Shown piece by piece: positions 25,674 to 33,174 of a DNA stretch of 43,213 nt. The notes under the pieces are model-generated. The model was not told where the DNA came from. It saw only the letters and a program-made list of their open reading frames with translations, and made no database searches. Made by a program: the position numbers and the translations under genes. Position 1 is the first letter of the stretch; every line of letters begins with the position of its first letter. Source of the DNA: an uncultured delta proteobacterium (GTDB lineage: Bacteria; Desulfobacterota; WTBG01; CAIYCZ01; CAIRTM01); the NCBI GenBank assembly GCA_903911225.1, contig CAIWCT010000136.1, positions 1-43,213 of the forward strand. The letters are read 5' to 3'.

Positions 25674-27320
25674 TTACAGTCCTTTATCTGCAAAAACAGC
25701 CATCCCTTGCACAAGCGTCAGCAGCACACGTGCTGTGTGGATTTCCTGCACCGGCACCTCGAAAAGATTGCGGTCAAGCACGATGAGATCGGCGAATTTC
25801 CCTGGCTCGATTGAACCGGTCTGCTGCTCCTGCAAGCAGGCCATGGCTGCCTGATCGGTATAAAAATCAAGCATGGACCAGAGGTCGACGCTCTCGGCAG
25901 GAGCATATTCATCACCCGCCGCTTTCTGCAGCGCAAGCCGCGACATGCCTATCTGAATTGAATCCAGCGGATTGAGACTGATGAGCTCGCCCCCCACGGG
26001 CCAGTCGCTGCCGCAGGTGATGATTGCCCCGCTGTCCAGCAGACTGTTCATGCGGTAGAGCCGGTATGCCCGGTCATGGCCCAGGAAGGGCAGAGTGCTG
26101 GCGTCGAAATTTTTATCTTTATAGAACCCCGCGGGCTGCATATTGGCGATAACACCGAGGGCTGCAAAGCGCGGCAGATCATCATCAGCAATCAGATCGC
26201 AGTGGGAGATCTGATGCCTGCTGCCACGGCGGTCATTTCTCTGCGCAGCATAGCCGATGGCATCAAGAGCCATGCGTACGGCCCCGTCGCCCACGGCGTG
26301 AAAATTGAGCTGCATCCCGCAGCGGTCAAGCTCAGTCGCAGTCTCGTGCAGCACCTTTTCATTCCAGATGGCTTCACCCTTATAATGAGGCCTATCGGCA
26401 TATGGTTCAAGCAGCAGGGCCGTGTGCCCCTCGACAACGCCGTCGAGAAAAAATTTTATCGCAGGCACATGGAGCCTCGTTCCTGAAAACTTTTTTTGCA
26501 TCTCGATAAGGCGCGGCGCCTGCCCAATGCCTGACGCAGGATCGCACAGAAGCGCGCAGTGCGTGTGCAGGGTAAGAGCAGCGTCATTATCAAGAGTCTT
26601 ATAAGCCTCAAGATATTCAGGAAGGGCCATGGCATCATAGACCGAGGTTATGCCCAGCCTTGCTGCCTGGTGCAGAAAGACGCGTGCGGCGTTTACAAAG
26701 TCTTGCGGGGTATAGGGCGGCAGGCGGTCTTCCACAATATGTATGGCTGAGAGTTCACGAAGCGTTCCGGTTGGTTCTCCTGTTGCCGGGTCGCGCTCAA
26801 TGCGGCCGCCAGCAGGATCGGGTGTGTCGAGTGTGATGCCCGCCAGCTCAAGTGCCCGGGAGTTTACCCAGGCTGTGTGGCCGTCGATTGCCTTGAGATA
26901 GACTGGCCGGTCTGCTACGGCTGCATCAAGCAGCACCTTATCCGGCCCGCATGGTGGAAAGCAGGTATAGAGCCAGCCGCTGCCGCGAATGCAGGCACTA
27001 TCGCCTTGCCTGTGGGCATACTCACCTACTGCATGCACGTATGCATCAGCAGATGATAGACCGAGCAGGCTGCACTCGGCCATATCAAGACCGCCCATGA
27101 CCGGATGGGCGTGGCAGTCGTAAAAACCAGGCAGCACCATACGACCGCGCAGGTTGATGACCTCGGTGCCTTTGGTGATGAAAGGGGCAAGGCCTGAATC
27201 GGGCCCGGCATAAAGAATTCTGCCGCCGCCGACTGCAATGCCATAGCCCTGCTGTGTCGGGCCTGAGATAAACAGCACGCCGCCGTGCAGCACTAGATCT
27301 GCGTGGTTAGTGTCGGGCAT
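25674..27320 (-). CDS. Metal-dependent amidohydrolase, YtcJ-like (amidohydrolase 3 family)
   Basis: A 548-residue hydrolase of the amidohydrolase superfamily. The metal-binding His pair is in GFYDCHAHP. Further ligands are suggested by AIKFFLDGVVEGHTALL (carboxylated-Lys region), NFHAVGDGAV, RHQISHCD and CGSDWPVGG (Asp). C-terminal PGKFADLIVLD closes the composite beta domain. No signal peptide is seen, so it is probably cytoplasmic. Substrates of this family vary widely and cannot be named. It starts 8 bp after the upstream HATPase-GNAT gene ends, so the two form an operon. Confidence 0.88.
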   Translation of the reverse strand: MPDTNHADLVLHGGVLFISGPTQQGYGIAVGGGRILYAGPDSGLAPFITKGTEVINLRGRMVLPGFYDCHAHPVMGGLDMAECSLLGLSSADAYVHAVGEYAHRQGDSACIRGSGWLYTCFPPCGPDKVLLDAAVADRPVYLKAIDGHTAWVNSRALELAGITLDTPDPAGGRIERDPATGEPTGTLRELSAIHIVEDRLPPYTPQDFVNAARVFLHQAARLGITSVYDAMALPEYLEAYKTLDNDAALTLHTHCALLCDPASGIGQAPRLIEMQKKFSGTRLHVPAIKFFLDGVVEGHTALLLEPYADRPHYKGEAIWNEKVLHETATELDRCGMQLNFHAVGDGAVRMALDAIGYAAQRNDRRGSRHQISHCDLIADDDLPRFAALGVIANMQPAGFYKDKNFDASTLPFLGHDRAYRLYRMNSLLDSGAIITCGSDWPVGGELISLNPLDSIQIGMSRLALQKAAGDEYAPAESVDLWSMLDFYTDQAAMACLQEQQTGSIEPGKFADLIVLDRNLFEVPVQEIHTARVLLTLVQGMAVFADKGL

Positions 27321-27328
27321 AGGCAGGC

Positions 27329-28849
27329 CTACAGTGCGGCATTGGGATCATGGGCTTTGATATAGGCAAGGATCTCGTGCGCCATATCGGTATGAATCAC
27401 GAGCTTTTCATAGCTCAGTGGTACATTGTTCAGGTACTGCAGGATAAGCGTATCGCCGATATCTCCACAGGGAAGAATGCCTGCAAAGAAGAAACCGAGC
27501 TTCTCAAATTCCGCGGTCATGGAGAATGTTGCAGGGTCTTCAAGGCTTATGAACAGGTTGAGCGTTGCGATCTGCTTCAGGCACAAATCCCGGACCAGCG
27601 CACGCAGCTCCTGCGGGGCCTGGCTGCCGTAGCGCCGTATGGTGATGTCGGCGCAGCTCTCGGACATGTTGACCGAGGTCTCCATGACCGATGCGACGGG
27701 CTGCGGAGCGGCCTGCCCCGGGCCGGGCTCGGCAAAGCGATGCTGAGCCCCGATATGTACATACAGCCGCTCAATCATATGGCGGTGCTGCCCGGGGGCA
27801 TAGATCGTCAGGGGCTCGGGCGTATCCGGATACTTGAAGCTCAGCACGACGCTCATGCGCTGGGAGGTGTCGCTCTCAATGCCCTTGAACTCCCAGGTGG
27901 CAGGGCTTGTGGCAAGCAGTATGCCGCAGTCATTAATGCCGAATTTAGCAACGGTCTTCTGAGAGATAACATGATTGGTCACGCAGTAAGAATAGAGGCC
28001 GGCAAGCGGGCGGCGCTTGGGCATAGCAATGAGAAAATCGTAGGATCGTTTCAGAAAGCCCTGGCTGCGGAATTCGGGGTTCACGAAGCCGAAGGTCCAT
28101 TCGGCGATCCGGGCGCCGGGCGTCGGATAGACCAGCGCAGCATGGCCCATGAAGACATTTTCTTTGGTAACGCCTACGGCAGAAATCATTTCGCCGGTAT
28201 CATTTAACTCAACAATGCGCTCGGGATAATAGATGTGGTCGTCGAAAAATGTATAGCCGTGTGATTTATACGCGCATTTTGAAACCTCTATGGCCTCTTC
28301 GGGCCGCAGCAGCCGCACGTCGTAGTCGATTTTTTGAACACGTGCGGTTTGTTGCGGCGTGGCCTCATCATGGGGCTTCAGCTCTTCAGGGGAGAAATAC
28401 TGCTGGATGTTTTTAGCGCCCAGATATTTGATCAGGCGCGTCTCCTTGCCCTCGGGCCCGAGATTGTGGAATGATACCTCGTCCATGGCCTTTTTCATAA
28501 GGAATAGCCCCAGGCCGGTTGCGGATTCATCCTGCGCAAGCGCCGCCGGGTCATACTGGGGCAGCGCAGCGGGATCAAACGGAATGCCCTTTTCCTTTAT
28601 GGCGATCATGAGCCCCAGGGGGATGCGGCGGCAGATAATGTCGAAGGTTTCTGCTTCCTGTGGATCAAAGGCATGCTCGATTACATTGCTCACGGCCTCT
28701 TCCACCGACAGCTCGATGTCGGAGAGCTCCCTGCCGTCAAAGCCGACCTTTTTTGCAAATGCGCGCACGCAGCTCTGGCATACGGGCAGATAGGACATAT
28801 CGCCGGGCACGGTCATCTTGATGCAATCGGCTGAAGCATTTGCTGGCAT
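27329..28849 (-). CDS. Fusion of RsbW-like ATPase domain and GNAT-like domain
   Basis: A 506-residue protein. Residues ~10-150 form a GHKL ATPase of the anti-sigma-factor type: N box ELSVEEAVSNVIEHAF and a GLGLFLMKKAMDEV block. Residues ~175-350 resemble an acetyltransferase (GNAT) fold, with VRLLRPEEAIEVSKCAYKSH and a glycine-rich NPEFRSQGFLKRSY. A further ~120-residue C-terminal part contains a second acyltransferase-like half (FEKLGFFFAGILPCGDIGD). RsbW-like kinases normally bind a sigma factor or an anti-anti-sigma protein; neither is encoded nearby. The role is unknown. The start has AAGG 6 bases upstream. It is the promoter-proximal gene of a two-gene operon with the amidohydrolase. Confidence 0.75.
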   Translation of the reverse strand: MPANASADCIKMTVPGDMSYLPVCQSCVRAFAKKVGFDGRELSDIELSVEEAVSNVIEHAFDPQEAETFDIICRRIPLGLMIAIKEKGIPFDPAALPQYDPAALAQDESATGLGLFLMKKAMDEVSFHNLGPEGKETRLIKYLGAKNIQQYFSPEELKPHDEATPQQTARVQKIDYDVRLLRPEEAIEVSKCAYKSHGYTFFDDHIYYPERIVELNDTGEMISAVGVTKENVFMGHAALVYPTPGARIAEWTFGFVNPEFRSQGFLKRSYDFLIAMPKRRPLAGLYSYCVTNHVISQKTVAKFGINDCGILLATSPATWEFKGIESDTSQRMSVVLSFKYPDTPEPLTIYAPGQHRHMIERLYVHIGAQHRFAEPGPGQAAPQPVASVMETSVNMSESCADITIRRYGSQAPQELRALVRDLCLKQIATLNLFISLEDPATFSMTAEFEKLGFFFAGILPCGDIGDTLILQYLNNVPLSYEKLVIHTDMAHEILAYIKAHDPNAAL

Positions 28850-28889
28850 GTGATACCTTCCTGTATGTATTTATTGCATTTTTCCGTAG

Positions 28890-28911
28890 GGGCAGACCTG
28901 CATGTCTGCCC
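28890..28911. repeat. Dispersed hairpin in the gap 28850-29041
   Basis: A perfect stem gggcagac-ctgcat-gtctgccc lies between two divergent genes. Sequences of this type are common dispersed repeats in proteobacterial genomes. There is no T-tract, so it is not an obvious terminator. Nothing else is recognised in the gap; no strong promoter is seen for either gene. Confidence 0.6.
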
Positions 28912-29041
28912 TGCCTTTGCTGTTATGATGCTTCTTTTTAACGCATCACAGGCTTTAGAGTAAAGCTATTTATGTTGCCCTCGATCATTGCCAAACCGGT
29001 TCGCGCTTGACACTCAGGCTTTCTCTTTCTATACTCCCTTC

Positions 29042-29893
29042 ATGACAGAACAGAATAAACAAAACCTGCATCTTGATATTTCTCTGCCCGATGAGCTGCT
29101 TCAGCAGCTCCGGCAGGAGGCTCTGCGCACAGGTTCTTCAGAAGCCGATATTGTGCAGCGGGCACTTCGCCAGCTGCTTTCCGCCCCGAAAAAGAGCAAT
29201 GCCGTTTATCTTTCAGCTCCCATCAATGCGCTGGTTGAGGGATTCTACGTCGAAAACACCACGGTTGCCCAGATAAAAAAACATGGTGATTTCGGCCTTG
29301 GTACTTTCAATTATCTTGATGGCGAGATGGTTGTACTCGACGGGGTTGTCTATCAGGTGCGCTCCGATGGCACCGCAACTATTGCCGAAGATGGCGAGCA
29401 GTCGCCCTTTGCCTGCGCAACCTTCTTCCGGCCTGATACCTTTGACGATATCGCGGGAACTGAGGAGTATAAAAATATCGAGATGCTGCTTGATACGCTG
29501 ATCCCTTCAGCCAATATGCTCTATGCCATTCGTATCGATGGAACCTTCAGGCGTGTAAAAACCCGCGCCGTTGCCAAAACCGAAAATTATACGCCTCTTG
29601 TTGAAGCCACAAAAAACCAGCCTGTTTTTGATTTCCATGATGTAGAGGGCTCTATGGCCGGTTTTTTTACGCCGCTATTCATCGAGACAATCACCGCGCC
29701 GGGCTATCATCTGCACTTTCTTACTGCCGACCGCCAGCATGGCGGTCATGTGATAGGATGTGCTTTGCACAAGGTCAGGATAGGCATTCAGCATGTTCCG
29801 ATGCTTGAAATGGGCCTGCCGATCACGCTTGACTTTCTCACCGCCGATCTAACCCGGGATACAACCAGGGATCTGGAGAAGGCGGAGAAGTAA
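29042..29893 (+). CDS. Acetolactate decarboxylase with N-terminal ribbon-helix-helix domain
   Basis: A 283-residue protein. Residues ~52-283 match alpha-acetolactate decarboxylase (BudA/AlsD), which converts acetolactate to acetoin. Visible blocks are GDFGLGTFNYLDGEMVVLDG and the zinc-binding histidines His223, His225 and His236 (GYHLHFLTADRQHGGH). Residues ~9-47 (LHLDISLPDELLQQLRQEAL, then GSSEADIVQRALRQLL) are not part of that family; they look like a CopG/Arc ribbon-helix-helix DNA-binding domain. I start at ATG 29042; an in-frame TTG at 28988 is less likely. A relic of acetolactate synthase follows. Confidence 0.88.
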   Translation: MTEQNKQNLHLDISLPDELLQQLRQEALRTGSSEADIVQRALRQLLSAPKKSNAVYLSAPINALVEGFYVENTTVAQIKKHGDFGLGTFNYLDGEMVVLDGVVYQVRSDGTATIAEDGEQSPFACATFFRPDTFDDIAGTEEYKNIEMLLDTLIPSANMLYAIRIDGTFRRVKTRAVAKTENYTPLVEATKNQPVFDFHDVEGSMAGFFTPLFIETITAPGYHLHFLTADRQHGGHVIGCALHKVRIGIQHVPMLEMGLPITLDFLTADLTRDTTRDLEKAEK

Positions 29894-29950
29894 GGCCTGG
29901 AGATAAAAATTAAAGATTCCGGATTCAAAATCCAAGATAGTGAAATAATT

Positions 29951-30127
29951 ATGAAGGGGCAGGCCCCCGTGCTCACCAAAGCACTGAACACCGCCGGCCC
30001 GGTGCTCGTGGATATCCAGATCGACTACAGCGACAACCAGGATCTTTGCGCCATAGTCAGTGAAAACGCCGGGCTTGAAGTTGGATTGACAGACCCGGGT
30101 GGGAATCAACGGGGCTCTTTATCTTGA
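29951..30127 (+). pseudogene. Relic of the 3' end of an acetolactate synthase gene
   Basis: A 58-codon frame carries APVLTKALNTAGPVLVDIQI followed by DYSDNQDL. This matches the C-terminus of acetolactate synthase (AlsS/IlvB type), where a GPV..I.VDYS.N..L block is standard. The thiamine-pyrophosphate domain and everything before it are missing. Its position right after the acetolactate decarboxylase gene is where alsS/budB would be expected, so a former alsD-alsS pair seems to have lost its synthase. About 20 residues of unrelated sequence follow before the stop. The rest of 29894-30193 shows no other gene. Confidence 0.55.
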
Positions 30128-30193
30128 CAGGAGGTTTTTCAGTAACCATGAAATGTCAGGATGAGGATGTGCCCCCATTTTTTGAGGTAAAAA

Positions 30194-31048
30194 ATGACTA
30201 GTGCTATAACAATGCAGCAAGCGCCAAAAATATGGGGCATTTCGCTTTGGATACTGCTTGCGCTCGGGTTCCTGGCGGGTGTCGGCTACCTGGACTATGT
30301 GGCTTCCACTGAGCTTATCTTTGCATGCTTCTATTTGGTTCCGGTGGCAATTGTAGCCTGGTATGCCGGGAGAAAGCCGGGCTTTGTTATGGCTGCGGTC
30401 GGCGCCGCCGTCTGTCTGGCCGCAGATATTGCTCCGGGCGGACACTCAGCTCATATGGCTATTGCCTGCTGGAACAGCAGCCTGCTGCTTGGCTTTCTTC
30501 TGGCCTTCGTCGTGCTGCTGTCATCACTGAGGCTGCTGCAGGAAAATCAAAAAAAATTTTCAAGAAATGATACGGTGACCACGGCAATCAATTCCCGATA
30601 CTTTTATGAGCTGCTGCAGGCCGAAATCGAAAGAGCAAAAAGATATAACAGCCATTTTACACTTATCTATATTGATCTGGACGATTTCAAAAAGGTAAAT
30701 GAAGCCTTTGGGCACAAGGAGGGTGACTCTGCCCTCTGGCACTGCGTGGTGACAATTACCGGCGTTCTGAGAAAAACCGATACCACCGGCAGGCTTGGCG
30801 GGGACGAGTTCGGCTGTCTGCTGCCGGAAACGGGCTATGCTGCTGCGGAGTCCGTTATTGCAAGGCTTCGTACTGCTCTTGAAAATGAGATGCTGGCGCA
30901 TACGTGGTCGACAACTTTCAGCATGGGCGCCGTTACTTTTTCCAAGCCGCCCGATACCTCCGACGATGCCATTAGAATGGCCGATTCGCTGATGGATGCA
31001 GTTAAAAAAGCGGGAAAAAACGGCGTGGAGCACAAGGTGTTTGTCTGA
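30194..31048 (+). CDS. Membrane-bound diguanylate cyclase (GGDEF)
   Basis: A 284-residue protein. The first ~115 residues contain about four membrane segments (for example ISLWILLALGFLAGVGYL and LLGFLLAFVVLLSSL). A GGDEF domain follows (about 125-284) with the intact active-site motif GGDEF at 202-206 and an inhibitory RxxD I-site at 193-196, five residues upstream. It should therefore make cyclic di-GMP and be product-inhibited. A GAGG ribosome-binding site lies 7 bases before ATG 30194. It has no receiver domain, so it cannot be a direct WspR equivalent for the chemosensory operon at 390-10511. Confidence 0.92.
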   Translation: MTSAITMQQAPKIWGISLWILLALGFLAGVGYLDYVASTELIFACFYLVPVAIVAWYAGRKPGFVMAAVGAAVCLAADIAPGGHSAHMAIACWNSSLLLGFLLAFVVLLSSLRLLQENQKKFSRNDTVTTAINSRYFYELLQAEIERAKRYNSHFTLIYIDLDDFKKVNEAFGHKEGDSALWHCVVTITGVLRKTDTTGRLGGDEFGCLLPETGYAAAESVIARLRTALENEMLAHTWSTTFSMGAVTFSKPPDTSDDAIRMADSLMDAVKKAGKNGVEHKVFV

Positions 31049-31121
31049 TGCTGCTCAGGCTGAAATAACGGCGATAAAGATTTGGGGCTATTTTAAATAG
31101 ATGCCCGGGAGCAGCTTTGCC

Positions 31122-31292
31122 TTACAAAAGGCGGCGGGCAATTTCTTCCTGAGGGCAGGGGGCTGCCTGCATGACTGTTTTTGTTCCGTCGGCCATAGTG
31201 ACGGCAACAGGGGCTGAAGACTCAAGTTTTGCAGAGCTGTAGCGCACGCAGGCAGAGGCTGCAAATTCGATGGCTGCAGCATCGCCGCCGCC
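31122..31292. repeat. 171-bp direct repeat, left copy
   Basis: This segment aligns without gaps to 32168-32338. I count nine mismatches by eye, about 95% identity. The two copies are 1046 bp apart in direct orientation and bracket the Phd/VapC genes. Weak similarity continues for about 10 bp past the shared stop codon. Confidence 0.9.
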
Positions 31293-31310
31293 CGAGTACC
31301 CATATGTCAA
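31122..31310 (-). pseudogene. Duplicated 3' end of the PP-loop gene
   Basis: This open stretch encodes a near copy of the last ~57 residues of the gene at 32168-33148, with blocks FAASACVRYSSAKLESSAPV and VTMADGTKTVMQAA and the same stop position. It has no start signal of its own and abuts the VapC relic. It is a truncated duplicate rather than a gene. Its 171 bp align without gaps to the intact gene end. Confidence 0.85.
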
Positions 31311-31323
31311 GAAGATCGCCGAG

Positions 31324-31711
31324 CTACCAGATGAGCTTTACGTCATACTTCTGAAAGGCTGTATCACTGCTGACAATGGCGATATTTTCGGTTTGTGCTT
31401 GGGCTATTATTAAGCGGTCAAACGGGTCACGGTGATGAAACGGCAGGGTGATTAATCGGGACAGGTGGGGTGGTTCAATCGGTAGAAGGTCAATTGCATT
31501 GACTGCGAGCTGTTCGGGGATGAGCTGGTCAAAGGACCGTAATAGTTCAAGCTTGCCGATACTGACTTTAATGGAGATTTCCCACAGACTGGCAGCGCTT
31601 AAGCAAAGCGAGTTATCCAGGTCTGCCATAAACGAGCGTGCCGCTGCACTCAGCTTATCATTGTCGGTAATTGCACCACAGAAAACAGTTCGTGTCCAGA
31701 AGGGCCCGCAT
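31324..31711 (-). pseudogene. VapC-type PIN-domain toxin, frameshifted
   Basis: From ATG 31711 the product starts MRALLDTNCFLW and then runs into a stop. Removing one base (the extra T on the minus strand at about 31675) restores FLWAITDNDKLSAAARSFMA. From there a normal PIN domain follows, with SAASLWEISIK (Glu), HHRDPFDRLIIAQ (Asp) and VSSDTAF (Asp). All four acidic PIN residues would be present in the repaired protein. The remaining 101-codon open frame lacks the first active-site Asp, so the toxin is probably inactive. The start overlaps the antitoxin stop (TAATG), as in many such pairs. Confidence 0.85.
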
Positions 31712-31935
31712 TACATGTAGTCCTTGAAGTCTTTAAGCGGTAGGTCGAAGTCATCAGGGATTTTGATGAGGCCCTTGGCGGTTCCGAATTGGCGCTGTTT
31801 TTTATGCTTTGAGACATCTACGAGTTTTACAATTGGTGTGCCGCCCTTGGTTATGATGACTTCATCGCCGTTGAGCGTCTGGTCAATCAAATCGGACAAA
31901 TGTTGTTGAGCCTGGGCAACATCGATAGCATGCAT
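31711..31935 (-). CDS. Phd/YefM-family antitoxin
   Basis: A 74-residue antitoxin. The N-terminal Phd fold reads MHAIDVAQAQQHLSDLIDQT and NGDEVIITKGGTPIVKLVD, and the C-terminal toxin-binding tail is acidic (KIPDDFDLPLKDFKDYM). It would bind and repress its own promoter and neutralise the PIN toxin encoded immediately downstream. The antitoxin looks intact while its toxin is frameshifted. An AGGAG site precedes the ATG. Confidence 0.9.
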   Translation of the reverse strand: MHAIDVAQAQQHLSDLIDQTLNGDEVIITKGGTPIVKLVDVSKHKKQRQFGTAKGLIKIPDDFDLPLKDFKDYM

Positions 31936-32167
31936 GGTGGTACTCCTAATACTGTTTTTACTTTTACAATAGCATGAAAATCGTTTTGAGGCCGCTATTT
32001 TTTTGAACTGTTCTTTTTAGATTAAGTAAGAATAGTATGAAATCCTGAGATTATATAAAGTATTACATTGTATTATCGGGATGGTCTGGGGGATGGGAGG
32101 CTCCTATTGTTCACTGATTTTCGAGCAGCAAAACCGGTAATAAAAAAATGTTCTAGGCAGGTTTGTC
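31936..32167. other. Gap upstream of the antitoxin gene
   Basis: These 232 bases are AT-rich and hold no open frame I can support. They must contain the toxin-antitoxin promoter reading left, but no clear -35/-10 pair stands out. They form the right flank of the block inserted between the two 171-bp repeats. Confidence 0.4.
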
Positions 32168-32338
32168 TTATAAAAGGCGGCGGACGATTTCTTCCTGAGG
32201 GCAGGCGGCTGCCTGCATGACTGTTTTTGTTCCGTCGGCCATAGTGACGGAAACAGGGGCTGACGATTCAAGTTTTGCAGAGCTGTAGCGCACGCAGGCA
32301 GAGGCTGCAAATGCGATGGCTGGAGCATCGCCGCCGCC
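32168..32338. repeat. 171-bp direct repeat, right copy (end of the PP-loop gene)
   Basis: This is the partner of 31122-31292, and here it forms the 3' end of an intact gene. The left copy keeps the same reading frame and stop, so the duplication is recent or the two copies have been homogenised. Confidence 0.9.
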
Positions 32339-33148
32339 AGGTATGAGGATAGTGGTGCCGGGCATATCATTATTCATAACGATTATGACATCGCCGGGCT
32401 GTTGCAGCCGATCGATTCTATCATTCTCCCCCTCATTGCGGCCGATGATGATTTTCGTCCCATCATCCAGCAGCAGGTGCCGCCCCACTTTTAATAATTC
32501 AAGATTGCGCCGTGAGAGCTCCACCCCCCGCTGCATAAGGTCGCGCAGTCGCCTGCTGTAACCCGGATCGGTGAGCAGGCAGCCGCCCGCAGGCTCGGGA
32601 AATTCCGTGATGCCGTATGTTGCGACCAGTTCAAGCTGGGGCTTGCGGGACCGGCCTTCAATGCTGAGCAGCCGCGAGCGATCCACCAGGCCTTCTTTTT
32701 CCGGTATGGTTTCGGGCAGCAGCTGCGCACTGAGCGGCCGCAGGATGTAGCCCAGCAGGCCGGAGAGCTTCTCCACGCTTCGGAGCGAATTTTTATTCTG
32801 CGACATGGGACGCTCGCCGAGCACCTCGCCGGTAAAGACAAACTGCGCGCAAAGCTTTTTCATGAGGCTGCCCGCTTCACGCAGCATCAGGCCGTGGCAG
32901 TCGATGCAGGGATTCATGTTTTTCCCGTAGCCATAGCGCGGGTTTTTAAGCATCTCAAGATGTATGTCTGTGATATCGACAATGTGCAGTGGGATGCAGA
33001 GCTGCCGGTTTGCAAGATGGGCCTTTTCCGGGCCGAAGAACGGGGTCACGAAGCACACGCATTCAACCTGAATGCCCTGGGCCTGCAGCACCTTGACTGC
33101 TAGAATGCTGTCAAGCCCGCCTGAAAGTAGTCCTATGCCTGTAGTCAT
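32168..33148 (-). CDS. PP-loop ATPase, tRNA-thiolation-like, with NFACT-R-like C-terminus
   Basis: A 326-residue protein. The N-terminal half is an adenine-nucleotide alpha-hydrolase: PP-loop SGGLDS at 9-14 and Cys81/Cys84 in NPCIDCHG, as in tRNA thiouridylases. Later blocks EPAGGCLLTDPGYSRRL and RDLMQRG belong to the same group. From about residue 228 a different module starts (GRHLLLDDGTKIIIGRNEGE, then ND). It resembles the NFACT-R (DUF814) RNA-binding domain. Together these suggest a tRNA-sulfur-modifying enzyme, but the modified base is not known. Its last 171 bp are duplicated at 31122-31292. Confidence 0.75.
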   Translation of the reverse strand: MTTGIGLLSGGLDSILAVKVLQAQGIQVECVCFVTPFFGPEKAHLANRQLCIPLHIVDITDIHLEMLKNPRYGYGKNMNPCIDCHGLMLREAGSLMKKLCAQFVFTGEVLGERPMSQNKNSLRSVEKLSGLLGYILRPLSAQLLPETIPEKEGLVDRSRLLSIEGRSRKPQLELVATYGITEFPEPAGGCLLTDPGYSRRLRDLMQRGVELSRRNLELLKVGRHLLLDDGTKIIIGRNEGENDRIDRLQQPGDVIIVMNNDMPGTTILIPGGGDAPAIAFAASACVRYSSAKLESSAPVSVTMADGTKTVMQAAACPQEEIVRRLL

Positions 33149-33174
33149 AATCTCTGCTCAGCTCAAGTACTGTT

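Noticed and set aside
28988-29041. TTG start giving 18 more residues to the acetolactate decarboxylase
   Set aside because: The extra residues show no domain, and ATG 29042 directly precedes the ribbon-helix-helix segment; neither start has a strong ribosome-binding site, so some doubt remains.
30194-31048. Diguanylate cyclase as the missing WspR
   Set aside because: It has membrane segments instead of a receiver domain and lies about 20 kb from the chemosensory operon, so phosphorylation by WspE is not expected.
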